From positions 558,001-622,000 of the forward strand of contig NZ_CP018092.1 of the NCBI RefSeq assembly GCF_002754935.1: DNA of 64,000 nt, written 5' to 3'. Each line of letters begins with the position of its first letter. Positions within the stretch are counted from its first letter, which is position 1. Under the pieces are notes generated by a model. The model made no database searches. It was not told the origin of the DNA and worked only from the letters and a program-made list of their open reading frames with translations. The position numbers were made by a program, and so were the translations under genes. This document shows, piece after piece, positions 1 to 8,555 of the stretch. The stretch comes from Thermostichus lividus PCC 6715. GTDB lineage: Bacteria > Cyanobacteriota > Cyanobacteriia > Thermosynechococcales > Thermosynechococcaceae.

Positions 1-337
1 CCACCAGTACTGCCGCTGCATTGGTGGAGCCACCCGCTAACCCCGCCCCCATGGGAATCCGCTTCTCAATAAAAATTTCCACACCATCGCGATCAGGGAA
101 GTGCTGTTGCAGGAGGGCTGCAGCTTTATAGGCCAAATTGCGCTGATCGCAGGGCACTGCTGGATGGGTGCACTCAATTTTAATCTGGCGATCGCGACGA
201 GGTACCAGTTCCACACGATCCGCTAAAGATACCGCCTGCATCACCATCACCAATTCATGGTAGCCACTGCCATCCAGACAATTACCGACAATTTGCAGAA
301 AGAGATTAATTTTGGCTGGTGCCAACAAACGGTACAC
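1..337 (-). CDS. ispE: 4-diphosphocytidyl-2-C-methyl-D-erythritol kinase (partial, C-terminus outside window)
   Basis: This is a GHMP-family kinase of the non-mevalonate isoprenoid pathway; it phosphorylates CDP-methylerythritol in the cytoplasm. The reverse-strand translation opens with YRLLAPAKINLFLQIVG, the substrate-side signature of IspE, and reaches the glycine-rich ATP loop PMGAGLAGGSTNAAA about 90 residues in. A GTG at 335-337 is the likely start because an in-frame TGA lies just four codons upstream of it. Only about 112 residues are present; the gene continues off the left edge. ispG of the same pathway is also in this window (23881), but the two are not linked in an operon. Family assignment is secure; the exact start is less so. 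Confidence 0.9.
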   Translation of the reverse strand, partial: MYRLLAPAKINLFLQIVGNCLDGSGYHELVMVMQAVSLADRVELVPRRDRQIKIECTHPAVPCDQRNLAYKAAALLQQHFPDRDGVEIFIEKRIPMGAGLAGGSTNAAAVLV

Positions 338-426
338 GCTAGCAGACTCTCACAACATTGAGGGTGGGGCTTGGCTATAGATCCTCTCACAGGAGTTGTT
401 CTTTTGCCAGCACTTGCCGCAGTGCC

Positions 427-456
427 TTGACAACATCCCCCTTGATTTTTTACATT
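427..456 (+). promoter_or_regulatory. Sigma-70 type promoter of tRNA-Gly
   Basis: A perfect TTGACA box (427-432) is followed after 18 bases by TACATT (451-456). Transcription would begin near 463, about five bases before the tRNA. No ORF intervenes, so this promoter most simply serves the tRNA and possibly the downstream FUSC gene. Confidence 0.6.
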
Positions 457-467
457 AGAAATCTGTT

Positions 468-539
468 GCGGGTATAGCTCAGTGGTAGAGCGCAACCTTG
501 CCAAGGTTGATGTCGCGCGTTCGAATCGCGTTACCCGCT
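468..539 (+). tRNA. tRNA-Gly (anticodon GCC)
   Basis: This is a 72-base cloverleaf. The acceptor stem GCGGGTA pairs with TACCCGC, followed by discriminator T; the D-arm contains TAGCTCAGTGGTAGAGC; the anticodon loop is CTTGCCAAG within a CAACC/GGTTG stem, giving anticodon GCC; the T-loop is GTTCGAATC. The CCA end is not encoded. An ORF that appears to start inside this tRNA is simply the upstream extension of the following gene, whose real start is at 558. Confidence 0.97.
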
Positions 540-557
540 TTGACCTCAAGATTAGCC

Positions 558-1538
558 ATGTCACGCTGGTTGTTGCCTAGCCGCCTCCAGCTTAAACACG
601 CTGTCAAGGTGGGCATTGCAGCCGGTTTACTGGCCATTGTCTGCTGGCATGCCAACCTCAAGATGGTTCACTATCCTGCCATGGGGTTAGTGGCCACCAT
701 GTTGTCTTTGAATACGGGTGAAACCCTCAAAAACGGTTGGGGACGGCTGGGAGGCAGTCTCTTAGGGGGACTTTGTACAGCTCTATGGATTTCTGGCTTG
801 GGGCTGAATCCCCTTGCGGGGACACTGGCGTTTAGTACCGCTGTCTTACTGTGCGAAACCCTCAAGTTACCAACGATGCAAAACCAAGCCGCTGCGGTAA
901 CGGCAATTATGGCAGCCAGTACCGAATTTGGTCAGCAGCCGTGGGAGTATGCCAGCAGTCGTGTGTTCGATAACTGTATTGGAATTGCCATCGGCATTTT
1001 AGTGACCCTTTGCCTTTGGCCAGAGCACCCGGAGCTGACGCTCAAACGGTCAACCAGCGCTATTGTGGCCAAGTTACACGAAATCTATGAAGACGTTTGC
1101 CAAACACTAGTCACAGGTATTGTCCCAGAGCATGAAGCAACCTTAGCGGCATTGGTCAGCCAGCTGCAGCAAGCGGAGGCTACCCTCGAAGCATCGGTAT
1201 ATGGCATTCTCGGTTGGGTGCTGGTGTTGCAAAACTGGAGCGATCGCCTGATGGGTCTGCGGCGACTACGGCGACACCTACGCAGCTTGAGTCATCTCAG
1301 TCCTGCCCTCCATAGCAGTCAGTTTCGCCAAGAATGTCAGCCGTTTTTTGATCAGCTTTGGCCCGCCTTGAGGGCTAAGTTTAGGGTGCTAGAAACCCAC
1401 TTGCAAGGCACAGGGCACTCTAACCCGCTTGCAGATTCGCCACCACCCTTTGCATTGCTCCACGAGCGGTTGACACATCTGCGCCACCAGCAAATCACTA
1501 AAAAATATCCTCTCGACGATGTCATTCACATCGGGTAG
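558..1538 (+). pseudogene. FUSC-family (aromatic acid exporter-like) membrane protein, 5' part of an interrupted gene
   Basis: The protein starts MSRWLLPSRLQLKHAVKVG and has several hydrophobic helices in its first 160 residues, including the family-typical stretch HYPAMGLVATMLSLNTGETL, followed by a charged helical cytoplasmic region. This fits FUSC/ArAE efflux proteins of the inner membrane; the substrate is unknown. I chose the ATG at 558 because the longer reading frame would begin inside tRNA-Gly. The frame stops at 1536-1538 right where a palindromic insertion begins (1539-1757), after YPLDDVIHIG. The missing C-terminus resumes in the same phase at 1758 (VYTILQECQP...). The C-terminal domain contains an internal repeat, KKYPLDDVIHIG-x-VYTILQEC against REYPLEGILEAFNVLEVLKEV, which makes the join convincing. 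The truncated 326-residue product may or may not function. Confidence 0.75.
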
Positions 1539-1757
1539 GGCTGGAAGCCCCGTACTTCAGTGCGGGGAGGAAAGCTCCTTTAGCAACTTCAGTTGTTTTA
1601 GGTTATAATTGTACTGCGGACACCAGAAACGGTTGTTCAAGGCACTGGTAACGGTCGATTGGGGGTGTTGTAAACCACCCCAGAGGCTCGCGGTTGGCTT
1701 GCTAACTGCAGGGCTACTAAAAGCTCCCTGCTTTAGCTGGGAGTAGTTTACCCTAGC
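1539..1757. mobile_element. Small non-autonomous palindromic element (IS200/IS605-like ends) inside the FUSC gene
   Basis: About 215 bases without coding capacity separate the two parts of the FUSC gene. The left side has the hairpin CCCCGTACTTCAGTGCGGGG followed by GAGGAAAGCT. The same hairpin and flank occur in inverted orientation at about 36060-36113. The right side has a CTCCC-GGGAG hairpin followed by AGTAGTTTACC, and a similar GTAGTTTACC follows the tnpB at the right edge of the window. Subterminal hairpins at both ends without long inverted repeats are the hallmark of IS200/IS605 derivatives. The boundaries are approximate. Confidence 0.6.
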
Positions 1758-2027
1758 ATGGTCTATACTATCCTGCAGGAATGTCAACCCGCTGTGGGCG
1801 AAGTACTGAGGGCGATCGCCCATAGCCTACACCAAGGCCTACCTACCCAAGAGACCATCAGTGCTGTTGCGCACTCCTTGCACGAACTCGAAACACAGTT
1901 AGTGAGCCTGCGTCAGCAGAGCCGCCTGCGGGAGTACCCCCTCGAGGGAATTTTAGAAGCTTTTAATGTCCTTGAAGTGCTAAAAGAGGTTGGTGGCGAC
2001 ATCCTGCCAACCATGGATCCTAGCTAG
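1758..2027 (+). pseudogene. FUSC-family protein, 3' part cut off by insertion
   Basis: This 89-codon frame (VYTILQECQPAVGEVL..., ending in EVGGDILPTMDPS) is the helical C-terminal end of the transporter that begins at 558. It is in the same phase and lacks any membrane segment or ribosome binding site of its own. The ATG at 1758 may just be the residue created at the element boundary. Its stop overlaps the stop of the convergent SepF-domain gene by four bases. On its own it is unlikely to be a functional gene; removing the 1539-1757 insert would restore a protein of roughly 415 residues. Confidence 0.65.
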
Positions 2028-2329
2028 ACGACTGAAACTGCCTCTGAGCTAGAATGAGGCTCTTGTATATTAATAATGCTTGGCGTAAATAGAAAGACCC
2101 CATCTCCCAACCGTGACTGATTGCCGTTAATGGCAAAGGTGCTACCAGCAGCAAAGTCAGAAATCCGCTGTGCTTCGGCAATATCTAACTCTTCTAAATT
2201 GAGGATCACTGCTTTATCTGCCCGTAGTGCCTGCACAATTAGGGTCGTATCACTCAGCGACTGCGGCTTAATGATCACGACTTCATAACCACTGCTCAGG
2301 GAATGGCCAAAGGCAGTCAGTTCACTCAT
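2024..2329 (-). CDS. Small SepF-domain protein (SepF/YlmF paralogue)
   Basis: This 101-residue protein is almost entirely the SepF C-terminal domain: EVVIIKPQSLSDTTLIVQAL, KAVILNLEELD, AQRISDFAAGSTFAINGNQ and GVFLFTPS follow the SepF pattern in order. SepF tethers FtsZ to the membrane in cyanobacteria. The usual cyanobacterial SepF is nearly twice as long, with an N-terminal membrane-binding helix and a linker. Neither is present here, so this is either a domain-only paralogue or a SepF with a reduced N-terminus. It is not next to ftsZ (33839-35100). A role in division is inferred from the domain only. Confidence 0.7.
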   Translation of the reverse strand: MSELTAFGHSLSSGYEVVIIKPQSLSDTTLIVQALRADKAVILNLEELDIAEAQRISDFAAGSTFAINGNQSRLGDGVFLFTPSIINIQEPHSSSEAVSVV

Positions 2330-2462
2330 GGGAGTCCCCCTTGGGAATGCGAAATAGAAGAAATAGACTTTTAGCCTAACTTTTTTATACGATCAGGACT
2401 TACGCTTATGCAAACAAACGTAAAAAGAGCTTAATCCTTGACAAGGGCTAGCCCTATTGAAG

Positions 2463-2921
2463 CTAGGTTCCCGATTTAGGCGATTTACGGGTTTGCCAAC
2501 TGTCCACAATACGGCCAAAATTAGTACGAAATTCTGCAATCCCTAGCCAACTGCCAGCCTGTGCCTCATCCCAAGAGGCTGAGATGACACCATAACTCAG
2601 GCCAAGGGCACCTAACCCAAACCAGCCCAAACTAACAAGAACCACCACCACATGGGGCAGACTAAACCAGTGATGCTGCACAATGACGTAGCTTACGGGG
2701 AATGTTGTCAACCCCAACAGCGTTGGTACACCAGCGCACACCGCCATCCGACTGACCATCCGCCGACTAACGACTTCAGGGATAGCGCCTTGCTTGGCAG
2801 CAGCACTCTTTTGCTGTTTGGCAGCGCTCTTGCGGCCAGTATCATCAGGGCTAGGGGCTTTGGAGAACGTTGCTTTACTCTTCTTACGAGATTCAAAAGG
2901 TAGTCCAGAGCCTTTGGCCAT
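2463..2921 (-). CDS. PAM68-like photosystem II assembly protein
   Basis: The 152-residue protein has a basic, Lys/Ser/Ala-rich N-terminus (residues 1-50), then RRMVSRMAVCAGVPTLLGL, two hydrophobic membrane segments at about 60-80 and 92-112, and the conserved tail SWDEAQAGSWLGIAEFRTNF. This architecture is that of PAM68 family proteins, which act in early photosystem II assembly at the thylakoid membrane. The gene lies five bases downstream of rpsO on the same strand and is probably cotranscribed with it. Confidence 0.85.
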   Translation of the reverse strand: MAKGSGLPFESRKKSKATFSKAPSPDDTGRKSAAKQQKSAAAKQGAIPEVVSRRMVSRMAVCAGVPTLLGLTTFPVSYVIVQHHWFSLPHVVVVLVSLGWFGLGALGLSYGVISASWDEAQAGSWLGIAEFRTNFGRIVDSWQTRKSPKSGT

Positions 2922-2926
2922 GTTGC

Positions 2927-3196
2927 TTAACCCCGAATTCCTAAACGCTCGATAAGTTGACGATAACGCTGTGAATCGTGCTTGTTGATATAAGCGAGGA
3001 GCCTCTTACGGCGGCCAATAATTTTCAGTAGCCCCCGCCGCGACGCATGATCCTTCTTATTCGTCTTGAGGTGTTCTGAAAGTTGTTTAATGCGCTCGGT
3101 GAGAATAGCGACCTGCACATCCGCAGAGCCGGTATCTGTACTGTGAATTTGGTAAGTGTTGATGATGTCCTGTTTGAGGTCGTGTTGCAGTGCCAT
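2927..3196 (-). CDS. rpsO: 30S ribosomal protein S15
   Basis: This 89-residue protein is a full-length S15. It contains [15 protein letters not shown], the conserved [16 protein letters not shown] block that contacts 16S rRNA, and RRKRLLAYI near the C-terminus. The start is set at MALQHDLKQ (ATG at 3194-3196), the usual length for the family, and not at the upstream Met. PAM68 follows immediately. Confidence 0.96.
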   Translation of the reverse strand: MALQHDLKQDIINTYQIHSTDTGSADVQVAILTERIKQLSEHLKTNKKDHASRRGLLKIIGRRKRLLAYINKHDSQRYRQLIERLGIRG

Positions 3197-3333
3197 AGCT
3201 ATGATCAAGAGATGAACGGCGCGATCTATATATCATACGGTGCGATCGCCCCAGAAGGGTAGCCCTTAACAGGGGATGATTTTTAGTATAGACACTATCG
3301 AGGCGTGGATGCTCCGCTCATGGGGTTTCGCGT

Positions 3334-3747
3334 TCATAAGCGGCTTCCCAATCCCCATAGCAGAGAGAGGGTGACCGGCATTCTCGGCGTAGAGCAGGAA
3401 CTTCTGTCTTTCGCTACCTGCCCGTCCTTGCGGCGGGTCAGCTTCAGTTGATACGCCAAGTATCGAGCCGCGATATTGTAGCTGGCGCTAAGGTCAAAGG
3501 ACGAAACTTGTCCTTTCACAAACTCGATAGCAGCACGACGCAGGCAGGACGGGAACTTGTAGAACCGCGTCTCAACGTAGGAATACTTCGGGTTCGGATG
3601 CTGACTGGTGCGATGAATGAGCCGTTCCACTGCCGCACAGCAACTTTTGGCTTCAGTTAGTTTTGACCAGTGGCCCATGACCACATCGCTCAACGCCTTG
3701 CAGTAAGCCCGGTACTCATTAAACGTTGCTGAGAGATGAAGTCTCAC
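3334..3747 (-). pseudogene. Internally deleted tnpB remnant (IS200/IS605)
   Basis: The N-terminal part (FNEYRAYCKALSDVV ... RFYKFPSCLRRAAIEFVKGQVSSF) resembles the start of TnpB-type proteins. It then jumps directly to a TnpB C-terminal motif, DLSASYNIAARYLAYQL, and a tail SSCSTPRMPVTLSLL typical of the end of these genes. The whole RuvC core with its catalytic D and E residues is missing. The frame itself is open, so the deletion was in phase. With the tnpA fragment at 3826 it marks a decayed insertion element between rpsO and the amidase gene. Confidence 0.6.
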
Positions 3748-3825
3748 GTCTGGCGACGGTTGTAAGCCTCATTTGTCAGTGCGTACAATAGGTTTACTCA
3801 TAATCAACTAATTCTGGCTCGGAAA

Positions 3826-3999
3826 ATGCATCAAGAGTTTGCGGAGCAGCTACGCCCCTTTTACTGGACGCCTTACGTCTGGAACCGGGTCTATGGCTTG
3901 ATCACGACTGGGGGATGGGCCAGCATCGAAACCCTTTTGAAATACATCGAGAATCAGGGCGAGCCGCGAACACTCCGTCCGCCGCTAACTAAGGAATGA
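3826..3999 (+). pseudogene. tnpA (IS200-type Y1 transposase) C-terminal remnant
   Basis: This 57-codon open frame contains PFYWTPYVWNRVYGLITTGG followed by ASIETLLKYIENQGEP. That spacing (W-x-x-x-Y, then GG, then I-E-x-L-x-K-Y-I-E-N-Q) matches the C-terminal end of IS200/IS605 TnpA. The catalytic HUH and Tyr region is absent. It is divergent to the deleted tnpB at 3334-3747, as expected for an IS605-type layout. Resemblance is by eye; the fragment is short. Confidence 0.45.
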
Positions 4000-4064
4000 C
4001 GCTTCGCGTCTATTCGTAGGATTGCGGCGGTTTTGCTCAAAATGAGTGAGGACGTGAGTCATCC

Positions 4065-4928
4065 GTGAAGCAGCAACGGTTATGGTTTGGGGTTATCCTT
4101 GCCTGTACAGTTATCGGTCTCATGTTGAGCCGCTACTGGTATGCTCACCATGTCATGGCGAGTGCTGAGGCGGCGGCTCGCCAGCGATTGGTTGTTGCCC
4201 TAGAGCGAGCGCTGCCCCCCTTAAACACCACAGTGCCAGTTAATCTAAACTGCGCGATCGCAACGCCAGTGATTTCTTTAGCCCACGTGCAGCAACTGGG
4301 TCGCCATCGCCCGCGGGAACGGTGGGCGCTAGCCCATGCTTCAAACTATGGCGATCGCGTCACCGTCGATGTGCATGGGAACCCGACGAATCATCTGCTG
4401 CTGGTCGTCCTCCACGAAACGGTCTATAGTGCCGCCAGTGCTGTTGACTACTTCCAGACCTACCACGAGCGTGACGAGGATCAGGCCAGCTACCATGCCA
4501 TTATTACCCGCAGTGGGGAGATCTTTTACACCGTCCCTGCCCATAAACGGGCCTACGGCGCAGGGAATTCGGCCTTTCAGGGGGAACAGGTACAAACGAA
4601 TCTGCGCATTGCTGCATCGGTGAATAACTTTGCGTACCATATCTCCCTCGAAACCCCCTTAGATGGCCAGAACGCAAACTTGAGTCATAGCGGCTATACC
4701 GAAGCACAGTATCGGTCTCTCGCATGGCTGGTCAGTCGCACCCAAGTGCCATGGCAGCGCATTACCACTCACGCTGCGGTGGATCTAGGGGGCGAGCGCG
4801 CTGATCCGCGCAGCTTCGATTGGCAACGGTTTGCGCAGTATTGGCAGCCCTATCATCGCCTTCAGCAACACTATTGCGCCATGCTGGCCAATCGCCAACT
4901 CCCAGCTAGGGAATCCAACGCCAGCTAA
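4065..4928 (+). CDS. N-acetylmuramoyl-L-alanine amidase (Amidase_2/PGRP fold), membrane-anchored
   Basis: The GTG start at 4065 gives 287 residues with an N-terminal hydrophobic anchor (WFGVILACTVIGLMLSRYW). The catalytic domain shows the zinc-site pattern of type 2 amidases: a first His in LLVVLHETVYS, a central YHAIITRSGEIFYTVP segment, and a last His plus Asp in ITTHAAVDLGGERADP. It should cleave the amide bond between MurNAc and the peptide in the periplasm. It lies downstream of the IS remnant and 45 bases before the antiporter gene. Confidence 0.85.
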   Translation: MKQQRLWFGVILACTVIGLMLSRYWYAHHVMASAEAAARQRLVVALERALPPLNTTVPVNLNCAIATPVISLAHVQQLGRHRPRERWALAHASNYGDRVTVDVHGNPTNHLLLVVLHETVYSAASAVDYFQTYHERDEDQASYHAIITRSGEIFYTVPAHKRAYGAGNSAFQGEQVQTNLRIAASVNNFAYHISLETPLDGQNANLSHSGYTEAQYRSLAWLVSRTQVPWQRITTHAAVDLGGERADPRSFDWQRFAQYWQPYHRLQQHYCAMLANRQLPARESNAS

Positions 4929-4973
4929 GTTCCTACGGGCTAGGATAGAGGAGTTTTTGACAGGGATGCTCCC

Positions 4974-6047
4974 ATGGGCTTGAAACGCTTTGTCTCGTTT
5001 AGTTTCTTGGTGTTTATTCCCCTCTCGGTTGCTGCTGAAAAATTGGAGTGGGGGGCGCTCACGGTCTTTATTGTGGCAGCACTGGCCATTGTTCCCCTCG
5101 CTATTTGGCTGAGTACTGCCACCGAAGAAGTTGCCCTCGCCACCGGTCCGACCATTGGCGGGCTATTGAATGCCCTGTTTGGCAATGCCACGGAGTTGAT
5201 TATTGCCATTGTGGCGCTGCGGGGAGGCTTGGTGGATATTGTCAAAGCCAGTATTACAGGAACACTAATTGCTAACTTGCTTCTTGTTATGGGGCTGTCG
5301 ATGTTTCTTGGGGGGATTCGCTACAAGGAGCAATCCTTTGCACCTGTCGTTGCCCGGGTGAATGCCTCTTCAATGACTGTGGCGATCGCGGCCATTCTGC
5401 TACCGGCGATGGTGATTTACACCTCCACCAGCGTACCGGAGACGGCCATTTCCACGATGTCGGTGGTGGCGGCTGGGGTCTTAATTGCCGTCTATGGGAT
5501 GACGCTCCTGTTTTCCTTAAAAACCCACAGCTACCTCTACGAAGTCAGCCAAGTGGAGCTGGCGGATGACGAGGGTCACCATGAAAAACCCAACCTCACC
5601 CTGTGGATGACGGTGCTGATCATTGCGACCCTTGGGGTTGCCTTTGAGTCCGAAATTTTTGTAGGGGCAGTGGAGGCAGCAACAGAAGGCTTGGGTCTAA
5701 CGCCATTGTTTACAGGGGTAATCTTACTGCCCTTAGTGGGTGGCGCAGCGGAGTACGTCACGGCGGTGGGGGTTGCCCTCAAGAATAATATGGATCTATC
5801 CGTCTCGATTGCCCTTGGTTCATCCCTACTAGTCGCCTTGCTAGTTGCCCCCGTATTAGTCGTAATTGGTCAGGTCATTGGCCAGCCCATGGATTTGAAC
5901 TTTAGCCTGTTTGAGGTCGTGACGGTCATTATCTCGGTGGTGATTGCCAACGTCATTAGCCTCGATGGTCGCTCAAACTGGCTGGAGGGAGCGCTGTTGC
6001 TTGCCACCTATAGCATTCTCGGCACCGCCTTCTTTTTCCACACTTAG
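4974..6047 (+). CDS. cax: Calcium/proton antiporter (CaCA/Cax family)
   Basis: This 357-residue, roughly eleven-helix membrane protein carries two Cax alpha-repeats: FGNATELIIAIVAL near residue 70 and GGAAEYVTAVGVALKNNMDLS near residue 255, each with the conserved acidic residue that binds the cation. An acidic stretch (ELADDEGHHEKPN) separates the two halves. It exports Ca2+ in exchange for protons. Cyanobacterial members have been linked to salt tolerance at alkaline pH, but that role is not visible here. Confidence 0.92.
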   Translation: MGLKRFVSFSFLVFIPLSVAAEKLEWGALTVFIVAALAIVPLAIWLSTATEEVALATGPTIGGLLNALFGNATELIIAIVALRGGLVDIVKASITGTLIANLLLVMGLSMFLGGIRYKEQSFAPVVARVNASSMTVAIAAILLPAMVIYTSTSVPETAISTMSVVAAGVLIAVYGMTLLFSLKTHSYLYEVSQVELADDEGHHEKPNLTLWMTVLIIATLGVAFESEIFVGAVEAATEGLGLTPLFTGVILLPLVGGAAEYVTAVGVALKNNMDLSVSIALGSSLLVALLVAPVLVVIGQVIGQPMDLNFSLFEVVTVIISVVIANVISLDGRSNWLEGALLLATYSILGTAFFFHT

Positions 6048-6096
6048 CTGCGAGCCGTACCGCCCAGGCTGGAAGGCATGATCAGCCTAGGGGATT

Positions 6097-6966
6097 TCAG
6101 GAAAGGGGTTGGATGTGGAGGTGGTAGGTCATGGTGGCGGTGACCCCTTGCCCCCGCAATACTCCATCAATAGGGGCAGCATCGGCAGGCTCAGCCGTGG
6201 CCACCAGCGCAACATGGCGATCGCTCACCGCTAGACCATGGGTGGGGTCGTAGCCCCGCCACCCTGCTCCCGGCAGATAGACCTCCACCCACGCATGGAG
6301 GTGGCGCTCTGGGTTATCTAGATCCCCTTCTTGATAGCCACTGACAAAGCGGGCGGCCAATCCGACCGCACGGCAGGCATGGATAAACAAGACCGCAGTA
6401 TCGCGACAGGACCCCGCCTGCTGGGACCATGTCAGACAGGGAGGCCACGGTGCCCCTGTCTCGCGAATTTGATGCTGGCAGGTGCGGTAAATCTGTTCGT
6501 TGAGTTCACTCAAAAATGGCAGAACCGCGCCGTCCACCCGTGCCAACGTTTCCCACGCCAGTTGATAGGCCACCGGATCCACTGCGCCGCTAAGATAGGG
6601 GTGCAACCCATGGGCTAAACGTTGGGGATAGTTGAAGGGCAACGTCATTGCCCACGGCTCCAACAGGTAGTTAAACGGATTCTGACAGTAGGTTTCCACC
6701 TCAGAGGTGACTTGAATCATTAAGGTCGTGGTGAGGTTGTTCGACCACCAGTAGCGCCGCAGGTGATTGCCATAGGCATCGAGAACCGTACTGCACCCTT
6801 GGGGCACAGGTAGGATCTGCACCGTTAGCGATCGCAGGTGTTGATGACCATCGCTGCGGGGGATCAGCCGTAGATCGTGGGGGGCTAAGGCAACAGCAGC
6901 ACTATAGGTGTAGGTCGTTTGATGGGTAATTCGGTAGTCCATCATGCTCTCGTCTGGGGTCAGCAT
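6097..6966 (-). CDS. Transglutaminase-like cysteine protease family protein
   Basis: An N-terminal beta domain (YRITHQTTYTYSAAVALAPHDLRLIPR) is typical of bacterial transglutaminase-like proteins. The core shows the full catalytic triad in context: Cys in AGSCRDTAVLFIHACRAVGLAARFVSGY, His in HLHAWVEVYLPGAGW and Asp in YDPTHG. No signal peptide is apparent. Two starts are plausible upstream of MMDYRITHQ; I give the ATG at 6964-6966, which has a GGTGGAG sequence upstream. The substrate is unknown. Confidence 0.85.
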   Translation of the reverse strand: MLTPDESMMDYRITHQTTYTYSAAVALAPHDLRLIPRSDGHQHLRSLTVQILPVPQGCSTVLDAYGNHLRRYWWSNNLTTTLMIQVTSEVETYCQNPFNYLLEPWAMTLPFNYPQRLAHGLHPYLSGAVDPVAYQLAWETLARVDGAVLPFLSELNEQIYRTCQHQIRETGAPWPPCLTWSQQAGSCRDTAVLFIHACRAVGLAARFVSGYQEGDLDNPERHLHAWVEVYLPGAGWRGYDPTHGLAVSDRHVALVATAEPADAAPIDGVLRGQGVTATMTYHLHIQPLS

Positions 6967-7081
6967 TATTTTGCCATTCTCCACCGAGTTTAGGGGGGGA
7001 AAATGGGGGATAATGCTACTTCAGAGGTAGTGAGTCGGCTACCCCGCAATTGCCGCTGATAAGATTTGGGAGTTAGCAACG

Positions 7082-7270
7082 ATGTCGATTTTGTTTCAAC
7101 TGGCACTCGCCGCCCTGGTCATCCTGTCCTTTGTCATGGTGATTGGGGTGCCAGTGGCCTATGCGTCACCCCAAGACTGGGATCGCTCGAAGCAGCTAAT
7201 CTTTTTGGGGTCTGGGGTCTGGATTGCCCTAGTGCTGGTGGTGGCGGTTCTGAATTTCTTCGTCGTCTAG
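7082..7270 (+). CDS. psbZ: Photosystem II core subunit PsbZ (Ycf9)
   Basis: This 62-residue protein has two transmembrane helices joined by the short loop [11 protein letters not shown] and ends with the characteristic VLNFFVV. Both length and loop match PsbZ, a small subunit at the edge of the photosystem II core. Its stop codon overlaps the stop of the convergent RNA methyltransferase gene by four bases. Confidence 0.96.
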   Translation: MSILFQLALAALVILSFVMVIGVPVAYASPQDWDRSKQLIFLGSGVWIALVLVVAVLNFFVV

Positions 7271-8043
7271 CCCTGCCACCGTTGACGATAGACCTCGTAG
7301 AGCAGCACAGCGGTGGCGATCGCCACGTTTAAGGAGTCCACCGTGGCGGCTTGGGGAATAGCCACAGAGGTAAAGGTCAAGGCACCGTAATCGGCGGGAA
7401 GACCTTGGCCTTCGTTTCCCATCACAATTAACGTAGGCTGACAAAAATTGACTTGCCAGTACACCTGTGCCGCCGTGGGCGACGTGACCACCACCTGCCA
7501 GCCCTGCGCCTGATAGGTAGCCAACGTCCCTAGAGGATCCGCAACCGTTTGAAACGGCAGCCGAAACCACTGCCCTGCACTAGCTCGCAATACTTTAGGG
7601 TGGCTCATCTCTACACAGTCGGGCGTGAGCAGGATACCTTCAACGCCAGTGGCGGCGGCGGTGCGGACAATGGTACCTAGGTTCCCTGGATCCTGAAGCG
7701 TGACAAGGCACAACCCCAAACTCTGGAGGGGCAATGAATTTGGGGGGCGATAGGTGGTTACCGCAACCACGCCATCCGGTGTACGGGTTGTGCAGAGGGC
7801 AGCCAGCACCTCCTCACTTACCACCTCGAGGCGATTGCTGTGCTGTTCCAGTTGCTGCAGCCACGGGCTTGGTTGCTTGTCGTACCATGCGGGGGTACAA
7901 CAAACCACGTCCAGCGAATAGCCTGCTGCCAAGGCTTCCTGTACCAGATGGGTGCCTTCCAGTAGGAGATGACCTTGACGATATTTCCGCTGATGGAGCT
8001 TGCGAATGTGGCGCACCAGCGGATTTTGTCGGCTTGTGATCAT
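7267..8043 (-). CDS. SpoU/TrmH family RNA 2'-O-ribose methyltransferase
   Basis: The N-terminal substrate-binding domain ([31 protein letters not shown]) is of the RlmB/TrmH type. The SPOUT catalytic domain carries the three knotted-fold motifs: [28 protein letters not shown] and [18 protein letters not shown], the last two forming the S-adenosylmethionine pocket. At 258 residues it is full length. The likely target is rRNA; which position cannot be told from sequence. Confidence 0.92.
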   Translation of the reverse strand: MITSRQNPLVRHIRKLHQRKYRQGHLLLEGTHLVQEALAAGYSLDVVCCTPAWYDKQPSPWLQQLEQHSNRLEVVSEEVLAALCTTRTPDGVVAVTTYRPPNSLPLQSLGLCLVTLQDPGNLGTIVRTAAATGVEGILLTPDCVEMSHPKVLRASAGQWFRLPFQTVADPLGTLATYQAQGWQVVVTSPTAAQVYWQVNFCQPTLIVMGNEGQGLPADYGALTFTSVAIPQAATVDSLNVAIATAVLLYEVYRQRWQG

Positions 8044-8058
8044 GAAGCAACGCCGATG

Positions 8059-8493
8059 CTAGTTACCCTCATAACCAGAGAGCTGAGCCAACGCACTGAG
8101 GGGAAATACGCCTTCGTATTTTTTGCCATTAATCTCCCACGTTGGGTAGGCACGGATATTAGCTTGTTTACACAGTTCTGGTTTGGGGTTAGTACCGCGA
8201 GCATCGCACTCAATGTATTGAACACTCTTAAAGGCATTGCCAAACAGTTCTTTCTGTTTTGTGCAAGCTGGGCACCAGTACGCACCATACATCTTGGCAT
8301 TAATTTTTTTGAGGTGAGCCGCAAGACCTTGGGCAGAAATGGTTTGATGGGTACTCTGGGCAAAGGTCGCCGGAACCGCACTAGCGGCCACGATCCGAGG
8401 CGCCAAGGCGATCGCCCCCATCACCTCTAGTCCTGCTAGTGCATACCGTATCTGTCGCCCTGAGGAACAAACCATAGTAGAATAACTCGCCAA
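8059..8493 (-). CDS. Secreted/thylakoid thioredoxin-like protein, CPAC motif (VKOR-associated type)
   Basis: After an N-terminal hydrophobic segment (ALAGLEVMGAIALAPRIVAA), the mature part has KMYGAYWCPACTKQKELFG, a thioredoxin CxxC site, then ECDARGTNPKPELCKQANIRAYPTWEINGKKYEG. This is the thioredoxin domain usually found at the C-terminus of cyanobacterial and plant VKOR (LTO1-like) proteins, here standing alone. It probably works in disulfide exchange in the lumen or periplasm. No VKOR domain is encoded next to it. Confidence 0.8.
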   Translation of the reverse strand: MASYSTMVCSSGRQIRYALAGLEVMGAIALAPRIVAASAVPATFAQSTHQTISAQGLAAHLKKINAKMYGAYWCPACTKQKELFGNAFKSVQYIECDARGTNPKPELCKQANIRAYPTWEINGKKYEGVFPLSALAQLSGYEGN

Positions 8494-8555
8494 TGGATGT
8501 GTAGTACGATGACCATCCTAGTTTAGCGCTAGCCAATTCCCCAACGCCAAGGGTT

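Noticed and set aside
498-557. Upstream start of the FUSC gene inside tRNA-Gly
   Set aside because: The 20 extra codons overlap the tRNA; ATG 558 gives the natural N-terminus with a basic segment before the first helix.
1758-2027. Independent gene or tandem paralogue remnant of the FUSC transporter
   Set aside because: The apparent similarity to the end of the first part is an internal repeat of one domain; phase and boundary fit a single interrupted gene better.
4336-4640. Additional open frames on both strands within the amidase gene and similar long antisense frames elsewhere (for example 7229-7570, 9649-10083, 10727-11371)
   Set aside because: They are shadows of GC-rich coding sequence with no start context, conserved motifs or independent support.
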